A DNA stretch of 64,000 nt, taken from NCBI GenBank assembly GCA_964247085.1, contig CAXTSX010000010.1:22381-86380 (forward strand), read 5' to 3'. This document shows positions 8,540 to 16,856 of this stretch, piece after piece. This DNA is from JAAFHZ01 sp964247085. Its GTDB lineage: Bacteria > Cyanobacteriota > Cyanobacteriia > Cyanobacteriales > Chamaesiphonaceae. The notes beneath the pieces were generated by a model. The model was not told the DNA's origin, did not search any database, and was given only the letters and a program-made list of their open reading frames with translations. Both the position numbers and the translations under genes were made by a program. Each line of letters begins with the position of its first letter. The first letter of the stretch is position 1.

Positions 8540-9172
8540 ATGCTCCTAACCTCCGACCAACGCGAAAAGATCGATCGAACTGATGATGCCGATTTCTACA
8601 GTGATCCACGATTTGTTACCCATGTAGATGCTGCCTTTATACAGCGTCTTACTAATCTCTATCGTCAACAGCTTCAGCCTCAAACCAAAATTTTGGATTT
8701 AATGAGTAGCTGGGTTTCCCATTTACCATCCGAAATGGAGTTTACGGAAGTCTGTGGTCATGGCTTAAATGAGGCAGAGTTGAATCGTAATCCCAGGCTC
8801 GATCGATACTTTGTACAGAACCTGAATAAAGACTTACAGCTACCTTGTGTAGACGCTGAATTTGCAGCGGTGCTGAATACGGTTTCAGTACAGTATCTTC
8901 AGTATCCCGAGGCTATATTTGCTGAAATCCTGCGGGTTCTTCAGCCTGGTGGAAAGGCAATTGTCAGCTTCTCTAATCGGATGTTTCCGAATAAAGCGAT
9001 CAATGCTTGGCGAGATGGTGGCGATGAACAGCATCTGGAACTGGTCTGTCGTTATTTTCGGGGCGTGCCTGGTTTTAGTGAACCTCAAGTCGTTGCTCAT
9101 CGAGGTGGCGGGATACTCCCCTGGCTGAGCCTGACCGATCCCTTCTATGCGGTAATAGCGACGAAGCAATAA
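8540..9172 (+). CDS. Class I SAM-dependent methyltransferase (type 11-like)
   Basis: A 210-residue protein with a Rossmann methyltransferase core: strand 1 KILDLMSSWVSHLP, an acidic region near EFAAVLNTVSVQYLQYPEAI, and the post-core helix-strand EILRVLQPGGKAIVSFSNRM typical of methyltransferase type 11 proteins. The SAM-binding GxGxG is replaced by LMSSWVSH, as in a conserved bacterial subgroup of unknown substrate. It follows the secreted protein gene by 19 bases, so the two may share a transcript, ended by the hairpin at 9208-9241. Substrate unknown. Confidence 0.8.
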   Translation: MLLTSDQREKIDRTDDADFYSDPRFVTHVDAAFIQRLTNLYRQQLQPQTKILDLMSSWVSHLPSEMEFTEVCGHGLNEAELNRNPRLDRYFVQNLNKDLQLPCVDAEFAAVLNTVSVQYLQYPEAIFAEILRVLQPGGKAIVSFSNRMFPNKAINAWRDGGDEQHLELVCRYFRGVPGFSEPQVVAHRGGGILPWLSLTDPFYAVIATKQ

Positions 9173-9207
9173 CCCTGTCATTTATTAATATGGGGCTGAT
9201 GATGATG

Positions 9208-9241
9208 AAAAAAGGAACACCAATTGGTGCTCCTTTTTTAT
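9208..9241 (+). terminator. Rho-independent terminator after the methyltransferase gene
   Basis: Nearly perfect inverted repeat AAAAAAGGAACACCAA / TTGGTGCTCCTTTTTT with one A-C mismatch, followed by T and A residues. It lies 36 bases after the stop at 9172 and before the next gene on the same strand. Confidence 0.75.
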
Positions 9242-9286
9242 TTTTATGTTTGTATGATGTTTTGAATATCAAATTTGGGATAAATA

Positions 9287-10009
9287 ATGATAGTGCGATT
9301 ATTTTCAAAATTATTGACGGTTTTATCTTGTCTTTGGTTACTATTTCTCTCTCCTAGTTCGGCGCTGATCGATTCTAAATTTTATACCTATCGATCGCCT
9401 AGTTCTGATGGCATCGGTAAAATTTATATGGGACGAGAAATTTCGCAAGTGATGGGACACCAAGGCGCGGACTGGCTCGATCGATCCGATCGACAAAGCG
9501 AGGAGCAGCCCCAGAAATTAGTTGATGCACTGAATCTTCAGCCGAAGGATGTGGTGGGTGATATTGGTGCTGGGACTGGTTATATTTCCAAATTACTTTC
9601 TGCCCAAGTTCCGGCGGGGCAAGTCTTGGCGGTAGATATCCAACCAGAAATGATCACCATTCTGAATAAAAAGTTTAACAAAACTACTAATATCCAGGCG
9701 GTATTAGGCCAAGAGCAAAAATCCGGGTTAACTGCTGCCAGTATCAATTTGGCGGTGATGGTCGATGTTTACCACGAATTTAATTATCCTCGGGAAATGA
9801 TGGAGGATTTGGTAGTATCCTTGAAACCAAACGGTCGGATCGTTTTAGCTGAATATCGGGGTGAAGACCCTTTTGTTTTTATTAAGCCCCACCACAAAAC
9901 TACCCAAAAGCAAATCAAGAAAGAAATGTCTGCTGTTGGCCTTCATTGGGATAAAACTCTAGATACTTTGCCGCAGCAGCATCTGATGTTTTTCTCTAAA
10001 TCTAACTAA
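9287..10009 (+). CDS. SAM-dependent methyltransferase with an N-terminal export signal
   Basis: A 240-residue protein. Residues 1-27 (MIVRLFSKLLTVLSCLWLLF and on to SSALID) look like a Sec signal peptide or membrane anchor. A class I methyltransferase domain follows: motif I VVGDIGAGTGYIS (about residues 87-99), acidic motif VLAVDIQPEM, and post-motifs NLAVMVDVYHEFNYPREMME and VVSLKPNGRIVLAEYRGED. Because SAM is cytoplasmic, the apparent export signal is odd; an uncleaved anchor with a cytoplasmic domain is an alternative. Convergent with ndbB, with only 4 bases between the stops. Substrate unknown. Confidence 0.82.
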   Translation: MIVRLFSKLLTVLSCLWLLFLSPSSALIDSKFYTYRSPSSDGIGKIYMGREISQVMGHQGADWLDRSDRQSEEQPQKLVDALNLQPKDVVGDIGAGTGYISKLLSAQVPAGQVLAVDIQPEMITILNKKFNKTTNIQAVLGQEQKSGLTAASINLAVMVDVYHEFNYPREMMEDLVVSLKPNGRIVLAEYRGEDPFVFIKPHHKTTQKQIKKEMSAVGLHWDKTLDTLPQQHLMFFSKSN

Positions 10010-10013
10010 CTAT

Positions 10014-11213
10014 TCAACCAGCAATTGACTTGAGGAATTTGGCAACTGGTTGATTAATCCAGTGCAAGCCCACTTGGAGCTGATGATCGATCGTCGGCAG
10101 TCTATATAGATATACTAATCTACGCGCTAAGTAGGCTGCTGCCCCGTCTAATTGTAATCCTAAACCTGTCAAGGTGGCATTGTCTGTACCCAATGCCATC
10201 ATTTCCCCTAAGTTTGTATATCGGAATGGCAATAAAGCTCGATCAGTACTAGCTGCCCAAATATTCCAGGCGGCAAAATCGGCTTGTTGCATGGCGGACT
10301 GGGCTGTTGCGGTGACAGTTTTGCCATCTTTATCAAATATCTCGGCTAAGTCCCCTAAGGCATAGACATTTAATCGATCGACTGTCTGCAAGGTCGGTAA
10401 GGTCTTGATCTGTCCCTGCTGATTGCGTGACAAATCTAATTCAGCCACTGCTGGACTGACCTTGTTGCCCACTGTCCACAATACGATATCCACCGGGATA
10501 GCATCGACTTGCTCCCGAAACTCGATCGAGATGGTGCTAGCGTTTACTTCTGTGACACTGGTTTCTAAGTCGATCCAAACTTCTCGCTTGCTCAGAGCTT
10601 TTTGAGCAGCTTCACGATTAAATTCTGGTGCTGTGTGAAGAATTTTTTCTCCTTTTTCGATAATCCGCAGACGACCACGTTCCCCCAATCTGTCAGCTAA
10701 CTTGCAAGCTAACTCTACGCCACTATATCCAGCCCCCACAATGGCTACTCGAATTTTTTCCTGATCGCTGTTTTCTAGTTCCCGCAGGCGGTTTTCTAAT
10801 CTGGATACATCGGCGAGGTTCCGAAAGGGAATGCCATGCTGCTCGACTCCCGGTACTCCGTTCAGGGGGGTTTCGCCGCCTAGGGCTAGCACGAGTTGAT
10901 CGTAAGCTAATGTTTGAGTACTATTATGACTGTCAGACAAATGTACTACTTGCTGTTCTAGATTGATCGATTGCACGGTAGCCTGGCGAAACTTAATATT
11001 TGTACCTTTAAATAAATCCTGAAAAGTCGGGGCTACCTCCCAATTAGCCATTTCTTGGGTTAAAAGCTCGTACAACAGCGGCGTGAATACAAATCGATCG
11101 GATTTATCAACCAACACAATTTTATGTTCATGATTGTCCCAAGACATTTGCTGAAGACGCAATGCCGTGTAAAGACCAGCAAAACCACCGCCCAGGATGC
11201 ATATACATGTCAT
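10014..11213 (-). CDS. ndbB: Type II NAD(P)H dehydrogenase, NdbB-like
   Basis: A 399-residue two-dinucleotide-binding-domain flavoprotein. The N-terminal FAD motif is CILGGGFAGLYTALRL (Gly8, Gly10, Gly13), the NAD(P)H motif is VAIVGAGYSGVELACKLADR near residue 157, and the FAD-ribityl region is NVYALGDLAEIFD. Wording such as DRFVFTPLLYELLTQEMANW and the C-terminal LHWINQPVAKFLK match the cyanobacterial NdbB branch of NDH-2 enzymes rather than NdbA or NdbC, as far as I can recall. NDH-2 enzymes move electrons from NAD(P)H to quinones without pumping protons. NdbB/NDC1 has been linked to reduction of the phylloquinone precursor. It lies 66 bases downstream of the CytM-like gene on the same strand. 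Confidence 0.8.
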   Translation of the reverse strand: MTCICILGGGFAGLYTALRLQQMSWDNHEHKIVLVDKSDRFVFTPLLYELLTQEMANWEVAPTFQDLFKGTNIKFRQATVQSINLEQQVVHLSDSHNSTQTLAYDQLVLALGGETPLNGVPGVEQHGIPFRNLADVSRLENRLRELENSDQEKIRVAIVGAGYSGVELACKLADRLGERGRLRIIEKGEKILHTAPEFNREAAQKALSKREVWIDLETSVTEVNASTISIEFREQVDAIPVDIVLWTVGNKVSPAVAELDLSRNQQGQIKTLPTLQTVDRLNVYALGDLAEIFDKDGKTVTATAQSAMQQADFAAWNIWAASTDRALLPFRYTNLGEMMALGTDNATLTGLGLQLDGAAAYLARRLVYLYRLPTIDHQLQVGLHWINQPVAKFLKSIAG

Positions 11214-11279
11214 AATTCTTGGCCTCTACTGAAATGATTTTCGATATTTTGACAGGAATAGCTAGGATGGATCTCTGAG

Positions 11280-11657
11280 TTAGAGAGTTTTTAGATAACT
11301 TAGTAAATCAGCCATTTCTTGCGGATTCGGCTGAAATTGGGGCATGGGAGGTGTTTGGCCACTAATTACTTGCTTAATCAAACCCTTTGAGGACTTTCGT
11401 TTAGATACTGCGTGTAAGTTCGGTCCTACTCTCCCTTGTCCGGTTAGTCCATGGCAACCGCTACAATTCATTTGAAAAATGGCATGACCCAAAACTTGGT
11501 CGCCCTTTAGTCCTAGGACATTTTTGATGTAAGGACTACTATCACCAAACATATTCCAAGATAACATCCCCACACACATCAACAACACGACCGCCACCAT
11601 CTTGGTTCCAAACCAATGAAGTGGTGATTGTTTGGAGCTAGTGAGTCGATTTTCCAA
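11280..11657 (-). CDS. cytM: Membrane-anchored cytochrome c, CytM-like
   Basis: A 125-residue protein with one N-terminal membrane helix (about residues 18-37) and a single class I cytochrome c domain: heme attachment motif CSGCH, then GLTGQGRVGPNL and the axial Met in TPPMPQF, ending MADLLSYLKTL. The pattern YIKNVLGLKGD..GHAIFQMNC..CHG and ISGQTPPMPQFQPNPQEM matches cytochrome M as I remember it. CytM is a low-potential cytochrome linked to respiratory or photosynthetic electron flow and to heterotrophic growth phenotypes. It sits directly upstream of ndbB on the same strand and divergent from petG, so three electron-transport genes cluster here. Confidence 0.8.
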   Translation of the reverse strand: MENRLTSSKQSPLHWFGTKMVAVVLLMCVGMLSWNMFGDSSPYIKNVLGLKGDQVLGHAIFQMNCSGCHGLTGQGRVGPNLHAVSKRKSSKGLIKQVISGQTPPMPQFQPNPQEMADLLSYLKTL

Positions 11658-11889
11658 TGGTCGCCTTTTTAAATCTTTACTAAATTATACTTCTGTTAAA
11701 TAAAAACTTTACATACTACTGTTATTTTTGTTGAATTGCTTGCAGTACATAAGTCTGAGTGTATACAAAAATATCTCCGGTCTATACATTTCTTTATAAT
11801 TTCTCCTCTTTTTGATCTTGCTCCCACTCCCTGAAGGCGATAGGCTGTAGACAAATATCTATAAATTTTTATTGACGGAGATTTTTAAA

Positions 11890-12003
11890 GTGGTAGAGCC
11901 TCTTTTATCTGGTATTGTGCTGGGTTTAGTTTTGGTCACTCTTTCTGGGCTGTTTGTGGCCGCTTACTTGCAGTACAAGCGTGGCGATCAAATTGGTGGT
12001 TAG
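11890..12003 (+). CDS. petG: Cytochrome b6f complex subunit PetG
   Basis: A 37-codon gene starting with GTG: it begins VEPLLSGIVLGLVLVTLSGL (with Met for the GTG) and ends QYKRGDQIGG. This is the conserved PetG sequence: one membrane helix of about 22 residues followed by a short basic tail. PetG is essential for stability of the b6f complex that links photosystem II and I and the respiratory chain. A ribosome site (GGAG at 11876-11879) precedes the GTG by 10 bases, and the family's fixed N-terminus (MVEPLL) fixes the start. A TATAAT hexamer at 11795-11800 could be the -10 element, but its -35 partner is weak. Confidence 0.93.
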   Translation: MVEPLLSGIVLGLVLVTLSGLFVAAYLQYKRGDQIGG

Positions 12004-12022
12004 AGTTGTCTAGTCTTTACTT

Positions 12023-12625
12023 TTAATCTAGATGCTGTTCTAGGCTGCTATCCCCGTCGATTGTCGATGGGGCTTGTTGTGGGTGGGTATAAAATGTCAG
12101 GGCAATACTGCCATAGACTTTGTGCCGACAAACTGCTATCGATTTAGTCGTCAATTCTTGTTTCAAGTCTCGATCGCTACCGTGCTCTAGAGCAATTTCA
12201 CCGTGTGGGGCGAGTAGTTGATGCTCTTCGATCGCACTCAACATTCTTTGATACAGATTGCTTTGATAGGGTGGATCACAATAGATCCGATCGAACTGCT
12301 GACCGACTAAAGTCGGCAAAAACTTCTGTACTCGGCCATTGATGAGCCGGAAATGACTTTCCTCTGTTACTAGTTTTTGGCAATTTTCTCTAATTAGTTT
12401 GCTAGCGATCGGTGATTCTTCGATTCCTAACACGACTTTGGCTCCTCGACAGAGGGCTTCGGCGGCAATTGCTCCACTACCAGTACAGAGATCCAACCAT
12501 CGACAATCCTGAATTTTTCCTTGCCAAATATTAAAGAGCGCTTGCCTGACCCGCGCTGATGTGGGTCGGCAATCTAGTCCCGGTAAAGTTTTGATAGCTC
12601 GATTGCCGTAGATTCTGATACTCAC
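12023..12625 (-). CDS. rsmD: 16S rRNA (guanine966-N2)-methyltransferase RsmD
   Basis: A 200-residue member of the RsmD/YhhF family. Seen: SIRIYGNRAIKTLPGLDCRP near the N-terminus, followed by TSARVRQALFNI; SAM motif LDLCTGSGAIAAEAL; acidic ESPIASKLIRENC; and the N-methyltransferase motif IYCDPPYQS. RsmD methylates guanine 966 of 16S rRNA on assembled 30S particles. Its ATG overlaps the last four bases of hisH (12622-12625), so it is translated from the same messenger. The C-terminal 20 residues after YGSIALTFY are variable. Convergent with petG. Confidence 0.93.
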   Translation of the reverse strand: MSIRIYGNRAIKTLPGLDCRPTSARVRQALFNIWQGKIQDCRWLDLCTGSGAIAAEALCRGAKVVLGIEESPIASKLIRENCQKLVTEESHFRLINGRVQKFLPTLVGQQFDRIYCDPPYQSNLYQRMLSAIEEHQLLAPHGEIALEHGSDRDLKQELTTKSIAVCRHKVYGSIALTFYTHPQQAPSTIDGDSSLEQHLD

Positions 12626-13254
12626 GCGGCACTCACGGCGACTGTGTTTAAGAAATTAGCCAAAATAGCCAGGCCAACTGTCGAGGATTTTTCGGGATGA
12701 AATTGCACCGCCATAAGCTGGTCAAAGGCGATCGCGGCGGTGACTTGCTGTTGACCATGGGTTACAGTGGCGGCGTTGACTTGGGGATTGTCCGGCTGGA
12801 CATAAAAAGAATGGACGAAATATACCCAATCTTGCGGATCGAGGTTGCGCCAGAGGGGGCAATCTGGTTGGGTCAGTTCTAGTTGATTCCAGCCCATGTG
12901 GGGAATGGTGAGTCCCGGTTCCGATTTAAATCTTTTAACTCGGCCAGGCACAACACCCAAACCTGCTTCTTGGCCTTCGGCACTGCCCTCAAACAAAAGT
13001 TGTAAACCCAGGCATACTCCTAAAAAGGGCTGGCCACTTACAGCGATTTTTTGTAATGGTTCGATCAGCTGTCGCGCCTGTAAATGTTGCATCGCCGGGT
13101 CAAAAGAACCTACGCCTGGTAATACTACGGCATCGGCGGCCTGTAACTCGATGATCGAGTCGGTGATATGTGGCTCGGCACCGACCTGCTGTAAACCCTT
13201 ACACACCGAGTGTAAGTTACCCATGTCATAGTCTACAACTGCAACTTTTAGCAT
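12622..13254 (-). CDS. hisH: Imidazole glycerol phosphate synthase glutaminase subunit HisH
   Basis: A 210-residue class I glutamine amidotransferase. Visible are VVDYDMGNLHSVCKGLQQVG, the PGVGSFDPAM oxyanion-strand region, the nucleophile elbow GVCLGLQLLF with the catalytic Cys near residue 80, the HisH-specific PHMGWNQ and YFVHSFYV, and the His-Glu pair in AVQFHPEKSSTVG. HisH releases ammonia from glutamine for HisF in histidine and AICAR synthesis. HisF is not in the window. First gene of a two-gene unit with rsmD (4-base overlap). Confidence 0.95.
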   Translation of the reverse strand: MLKVAVVDYDMGNLHSVCKGLQQVGAEPHITDSIIELQAADAVVLPGVGSFDPAMQHLQARQLIEPLQKIAVSGQPFLGVCLGLQLLFEGSAEGQEAGLGVVPGRVKRFKSEPGLTIPHMGWNQLELTQPDCPLWRNLDPQDWVYFVHSFYVQPDNPQVNAATVTHGQQQVTAAIAFDQLMAVQFHPEKSSTVGLAILANFLNTVAVSAA

Positions 13255-13336
13255 CGATTTTGGCCAGGATAAACAATCTGTAAAGATCTGGTTGGTGAAG
13301 TAGGGAATACTGATTATAAATCTTTTGATCGTGATT

Positions 13337-13375
13337 TAGACATCTGTCTAATCTTGTGATTGAGACATTTGTCTA
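13337..13375. promoter_or_regulatory. Two tandem palindromes, candidate operators
   Basis: TAGACATCTGTCTA (13337-13350) and GAGACATTTGTCTA (13362-13375) are two copies of AGACA-NN-TGTCT, 25 bases apart, embedded in a tandem repeat that starts GTGATT each time. They lie 36-75 bases upstream of the gene at 13412 and within the divergent intergenic region of hisH. Two phased palindromes are typical of a dimeric repressor or activator site. The regulator is unknown. Confidence 0.5.
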
Positions 13376-13411
13376 ATGGGGAATTGGACTTGCTCCGATT
13401 ATGTTTGATGC

Positions 13412-14263
13412 ATGTTGTTTCCTTCCTTTACACCAATGATGTCTAGCACCTTTAACACTGATGATATCAAGCTAATTGCCGCATTTGTGGAAGGTAGTAA
13501 TCAGCTTTTGATGAGCGATCAATCACGCCTGGAAACTACAGGCATTATTTCGCAAATCATCACTAAAACTGGTGAAGTAGCAGCCATCATGTATTTGCAA
13601 AGCAATCCCCGCACAGCGGTGGTTAAAGCTTCTTCTTTTTATACTATTCAACTAGAAAACTCTCTCCTGGCCGACAACTTTGTATTGATGGGTGAATCTA
13701 AAAGGGATGGCTATTTGGAATATCATCAGTACGAAACTCCTGCAGGTTATAAAACCTGGTATACGGAGCCCACTTTGCTGTGGAAAAAATGGTGGCCTAC
13801 CGAAAGATTTCAAAATAAGCGACGCTTCAACATGAACATGTTGGTGCAGATCAAAGGTAGCTGGTATCCAGTTCAAAATATTGTGATTGATACTGGTACT
13901 TTTGTCATTAAAACTCTGGTCGGTCAGATTCGGATTAGCAGCCATGAGAAATTGCTGTGGCTCTCGCAGGTGCCAGTGCAAGATATCGCTGTTGCCACTG
14001 GTCACGATGATGCTTGGAGTCGATCTCCCGAAGTGTGGAAAGAATCTATCAAACAAGATCTACCAAAAATGCCGCTTACTTCTACTGTTGATGTTAAAGT
14101 TCCGGCACCTCCAGTGGCTCAAGCTCAAATCAAGGAACTAGAGCGCAAACTCTATAAACAGCAAAGAGCTACTATTGTCGCGGAGCAAAGAGCGGTAAGT
14201 GCTGAACAAAAGTTGGCTTTGCTGCAAAAGCAGCTACGTAAAAAGGAATTAGAGGCGAATTAG
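13412..14263 (+). CDS. Protein of unknown function, paralog of 16857-17945
   Basis: A 283-residue cytoplasmic-looking protein without signal peptide. The central part (about residues 40-195) shares a pattern with the product of 16857-17945: NFV(L/P)...G...Y..Y..P.GY...YT......W, then L..(I/H)K(G/S).WY.VQ.I......F......G.I and a W-L-x-V ending. The C-terminal 60 residues are Lys/Glu/Gln-rich (AQAQIKELERKLYKQQRATI) and predict a coiled coil. The start could also be the ATG at 13436 or 13439. Tandem palindromes lie just upstream. I do not recognise a named family, and no function is assigned. Confidence 0.75.
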   Translation: MLFPSFTPMMSSTFNTDDIKLIAAFVEGSNQLLMSDQSRLETTGIISQIITKTGEVAAIMYLQSNPRTAVVKASSFYTIQLENSLLADNFVLMGESKRDGYLEYHQYETPAGYKTWYTEPTLLWKKWWPTERFQNKRRFNMNMLVQIKGSWYPVQNIVIDTGTFVIKTLVGQIRISSHEKLLWLSQVPVQDIAVATGHDDAWSRSPEVWKESIKQDLPKMPLTSTVDVKVPAPPVAQAQIKELERKLYKQQRATIVAEQRAVSAEQKLALLQKQLRKKELEAN

Positions 14264-14387
14264 CCACAACATTAGATACTAGCGATATTGGCAAAACCTT
14301 GACGGTGAGCCGCTACAGAAACTTTTCTCTATAAGTGCTAGGATGGCTTGAGAATCAAAGAGAAAAGTGCGAAGGGAATAAATATAA

Positions 14388-16538
14388 ATGGCAGAAATTA
14401 ATAAGTCAATATCCTTTGATGGTCGGGATATCAGACTTAAGGTCGGCTTATTGGCTCCTCAGGCTGGTGGTAGTGTCTTGATTGAATCTGGCGAGACCAG
14501 TGTACTCGTAACAGCTACCCGCTCTAAAGGCCGAGATGGGATTGACTTTCTCCCTTTGTTGGTGGACTACGAAGAAAGACTTTATGCGGCTGGGCGCATT
14601 CCTGGTGGTTTTTGGCGGCGGGAAGGTAAACCTCCGGAGAAAGTGACGTTGACTTGTCGGTTGATCGATCGACCCATGCGACCACTTTTTCCGCACTGGT
14701 TGCGCGATGATATCCAAATCGTGGCTACTACGATGTCTTTGGATGAATTGGTACCACCCGATGTGTTGGCCGTAACTGGAGCTTCGATCGCTACTTTAAT
14801 CGCCCAAATTCCTTTTATGGGTCCGATGGCGGCGGTGCGCGTAGGCTTAGTTGGCGATGACTTTATTATTAATCCCACCTATCGCGAAGTCGAAGTAGGT
14901 GATTTGGACTTGGTCGTAGCTGGTTCACCAGATGGTGTGATCATGGTGGAAGCTGGTGCTAATCAGTTGCCCGAGCAAGACATTATTGAAGCGATCGACT
15001 TCGGTTATGAAGCGGTGCGGGATTTGATTCAGGCGCAACGGGAGTTGATTGCGGAACTGGGTATTGAGATTGTGACAGCAGAACAGCCTGTTGTTGATCC
15101 TACTCTAGAAAACTTTATTGCTAAGCAAGCTACTCAGCCAGTTCAACTGATTTTGGCTAAGTGTGAACCCGATAAAAAAGTCCGGGATAAAGCGTTAGAT
15201 GAAGTAAAGGCTGAACTGGTGAGTTCGATCGCCGCTTTACCGGAAGATGATCAGGTCGTTGTGGCCGCCGCCGCTAATAGCCGCGTCGTGGACAGCCTGT
15301 TCAAATCTGTCACTAAAAAGCTGATGCGTCAGCAAATCATCGAGCAAGGTCTGCGGGTGGATGGTCGAAAGCTCGACCAAATTCGACCAATATCTTGCCA
15401 AGTAGGATTACTACCTCGGCGGGTACATGGTTGTGGTTTGTTCAATCGGGGCTTAACTCAAGTACTATCGATTTGTACTTTGGGTACACCCGGTGATGCT
15501 CAAGACTTGGCCGATGATTTGCATCCCGAAGGCAGCAAGCGCTATATCCATCATTACAATATGCCTCCGTATTCTGTTGGTGAAACTAAGCCGATGAGAT
15601 CTCCCGGACGGCGGGAAATTGGACATGGTGCTTTAGCGGAGCGTTCCTTGTTACCAGTGCTGCCTTCTAAAGAAGAGTTTCCCTACGTTTTGCGGATTGT
15701 CTCCGAAGTCTTGTCCTCCAACGGTTCCACCTCGATGGGTTCGGTCTGTGGATCCACGCTGTCATTGATGGATGCGGGTGTACCTATCAAGAAGCCGGTC
15801 AGTGGTGCCGCCATGGGACTGATTAAAGAAGGTGATCAAGTGCGCATTCTGACTGATATTCAGGGAATCGAAGATTTCTTGGGTGACATGGACTTTAAGG
15901 TGGCTGGTACCGATGCGGGGATTACTGCTCTGCAAATGGACATGAAAATCACTGGTTTGCCCTTGGAGACCATTGCTGATGCCATTCAACAGGCTCGGCC
16001 CGCTAGACTGCACATTCTCGAGAAAATGATGGAGGCGATCGATCAGCCCCGCACTGAGATGTCTCCCTATGCGCCACGTCTGCTGACTATCAAAATCGAG
16101 CCAGAATTTATTGGCTTGGTGATTGGACCTGGAGGTAAAACCATTAAGGGTATTACCGAGGAAACTGGCGCTAAAGTTGATATCGAAGATGATGGTACCG
16201 TAACTGTCTCGGCGATCGATCAAGAAAAAGCGAAACGGGCGATCCTCATGGTAAAAGCTCTGACTCGTCGTCTGCATGAAGGTGATGTTTATGTTGGTCG
16301 CGTTACTCGGATTATTCCGATCGGAGCCTTCGTCGAAATTTTGCCTGGTAAAGAAGGCATGATTCATATTTCGCAACTGGCTGACTACCGGGTGGGCAAA
16401 GTCGAAGATGAAGTCGGTGTTGGCGACGAAGTTGTGGTCAAGATTCGGGAATTAGACAATAAAGGCCGGGTTAATTTAACTCGCCTAGGGATCCATCCTG
16501 ATGAAGCGGCCGCTGCTCGTGAAGGCCGTAATGATTAG
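14388..16538 (+). CDS. pnp: Polyribonucleotide nucleotidyltransferase (PNPase)
   Basis: A 716-residue PNPase with the full domain order: first RNase PH domain (LIESGETSVLVTATRSKGRD, DRPMRPLFPHWLRDD), helical linker, catalytic second RNase PH domain (GLFNRGLTQVLSICTLGTPG, SPGRREIGHGALAERSL, MDMKITGLPLE), KH domain (EPEFIGLVIGPGGKTIKGIT, about residue 575 on) and S1 domain (GDVYVGRVTRIIPIGAFVEI). It degrades RNA phosphorolytically 3'-5' and can add tails, a major activity in cyanobacteria. A GAAGGGA ribosome site precedes the ATG and a strong terminator follows at 16603. It is flanked on both sides by the two members of a paralogous unknown family. Confidence 0.97.
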   Translation: MAEINKSISFDGRDIRLKVGLLAPQAGGSVLIESGETSVLVTATRSKGRDGIDFLPLLVDYEERLYAAGRIPGGFWRREGKPPEKVTLTCRLIDRPMRPLFPHWLRDDIQIVATTMSLDELVPPDVLAVTGASIATLIAQIPFMGPMAAVRVGLVGDDFIINPTYREVEVGDLDLVVAGSPDGVIMVEAGANQLPEQDIIEAIDFGYEAVRDLIQAQRELIAELGIEIVTAEQPVVDPTLENFIAKQATQPVQLILAKCEPDKKVRDKALDEVKAELVSSIAALPEDDQVVVAAAANSRVVDSLFKSVTKKLMRQQIIEQGLRVDGRKLDQIRPISCQVGLLPRRVHGCGLFNRGLTQVLSICTLGTPGDAQDLADDLHPEGSKRYIHHYNMPPYSVGETKPMRSPGRREIGHGALAERSLLPVLPSKEEFPYVLRIVSEVLSSNGSTSMGSVCGSTLSLMDAGVPIKKPVSGAAMGLIKEGDQVRILTDIQGIEDFLGDMDFKVAGTDAGITALQMDMKITGLPLETIADAIQQARPARLHILEKMMEAIDQPRTEMSPYAPRLLTIKIEPEFIGLVIGPGGKTIKGITEETGAKVDIEDDGTVTVSAIDQEKAKRAILMVKALTRRLHEGDVYVGRVTRIIPIGAFVEILPGKEGMIHISQLADYRVGKVEDEVGVGDEVVVKIRELDNKGRVNLTRLGIHPDEAAAAREGRND

Positions 16539-16602
16539 TTGATGATTAAATGTACTGGACTAGATGTCTTAGATATCTAAGCAAAATATCTCAAAATACT
16601 GG

Positions 16603-16634
16603 GTGTATGCGATTTAATCGCATACACTTTTTTT
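16603..16634 (+). terminator. Rho-independent terminator after pnp
   Basis: Perfect 11-bp stem GTGTATGCGAT / ATCGCATACAC with a TTA loop, followed by a run of T. It lies 65 bases after the pnp stop. The rest of the 318-base gap up to 16856 shows no gene. Confidence 0.88.
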
Positions 16635-16856
16635 AGTATGTCCGATAGTTCTTGAATTGTTTAGGGTAATCTGTAATGAATAAGATGCCAGTAGCTACCT
16701 AAGAAATTACTCAATCTTACATTTGAAGTGGATATGTCATAATAAGTGGTGCAACTTTCTCTCGCCACCTCTCTTCCAAACTAGTTGATTTAAATATCTA
16801 GTTGACTGTCGCTTTTTATCTATTAACCCCTTAAGATATAGCTAGTTTTATTCATA

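Noticed and set aside
15762..16376. Minus-strand frame of 204 codons opposite pnp
   Set aside because: Complete overlap with the KH and S1 parts of PNPase; composition is that of an antisense shadow.
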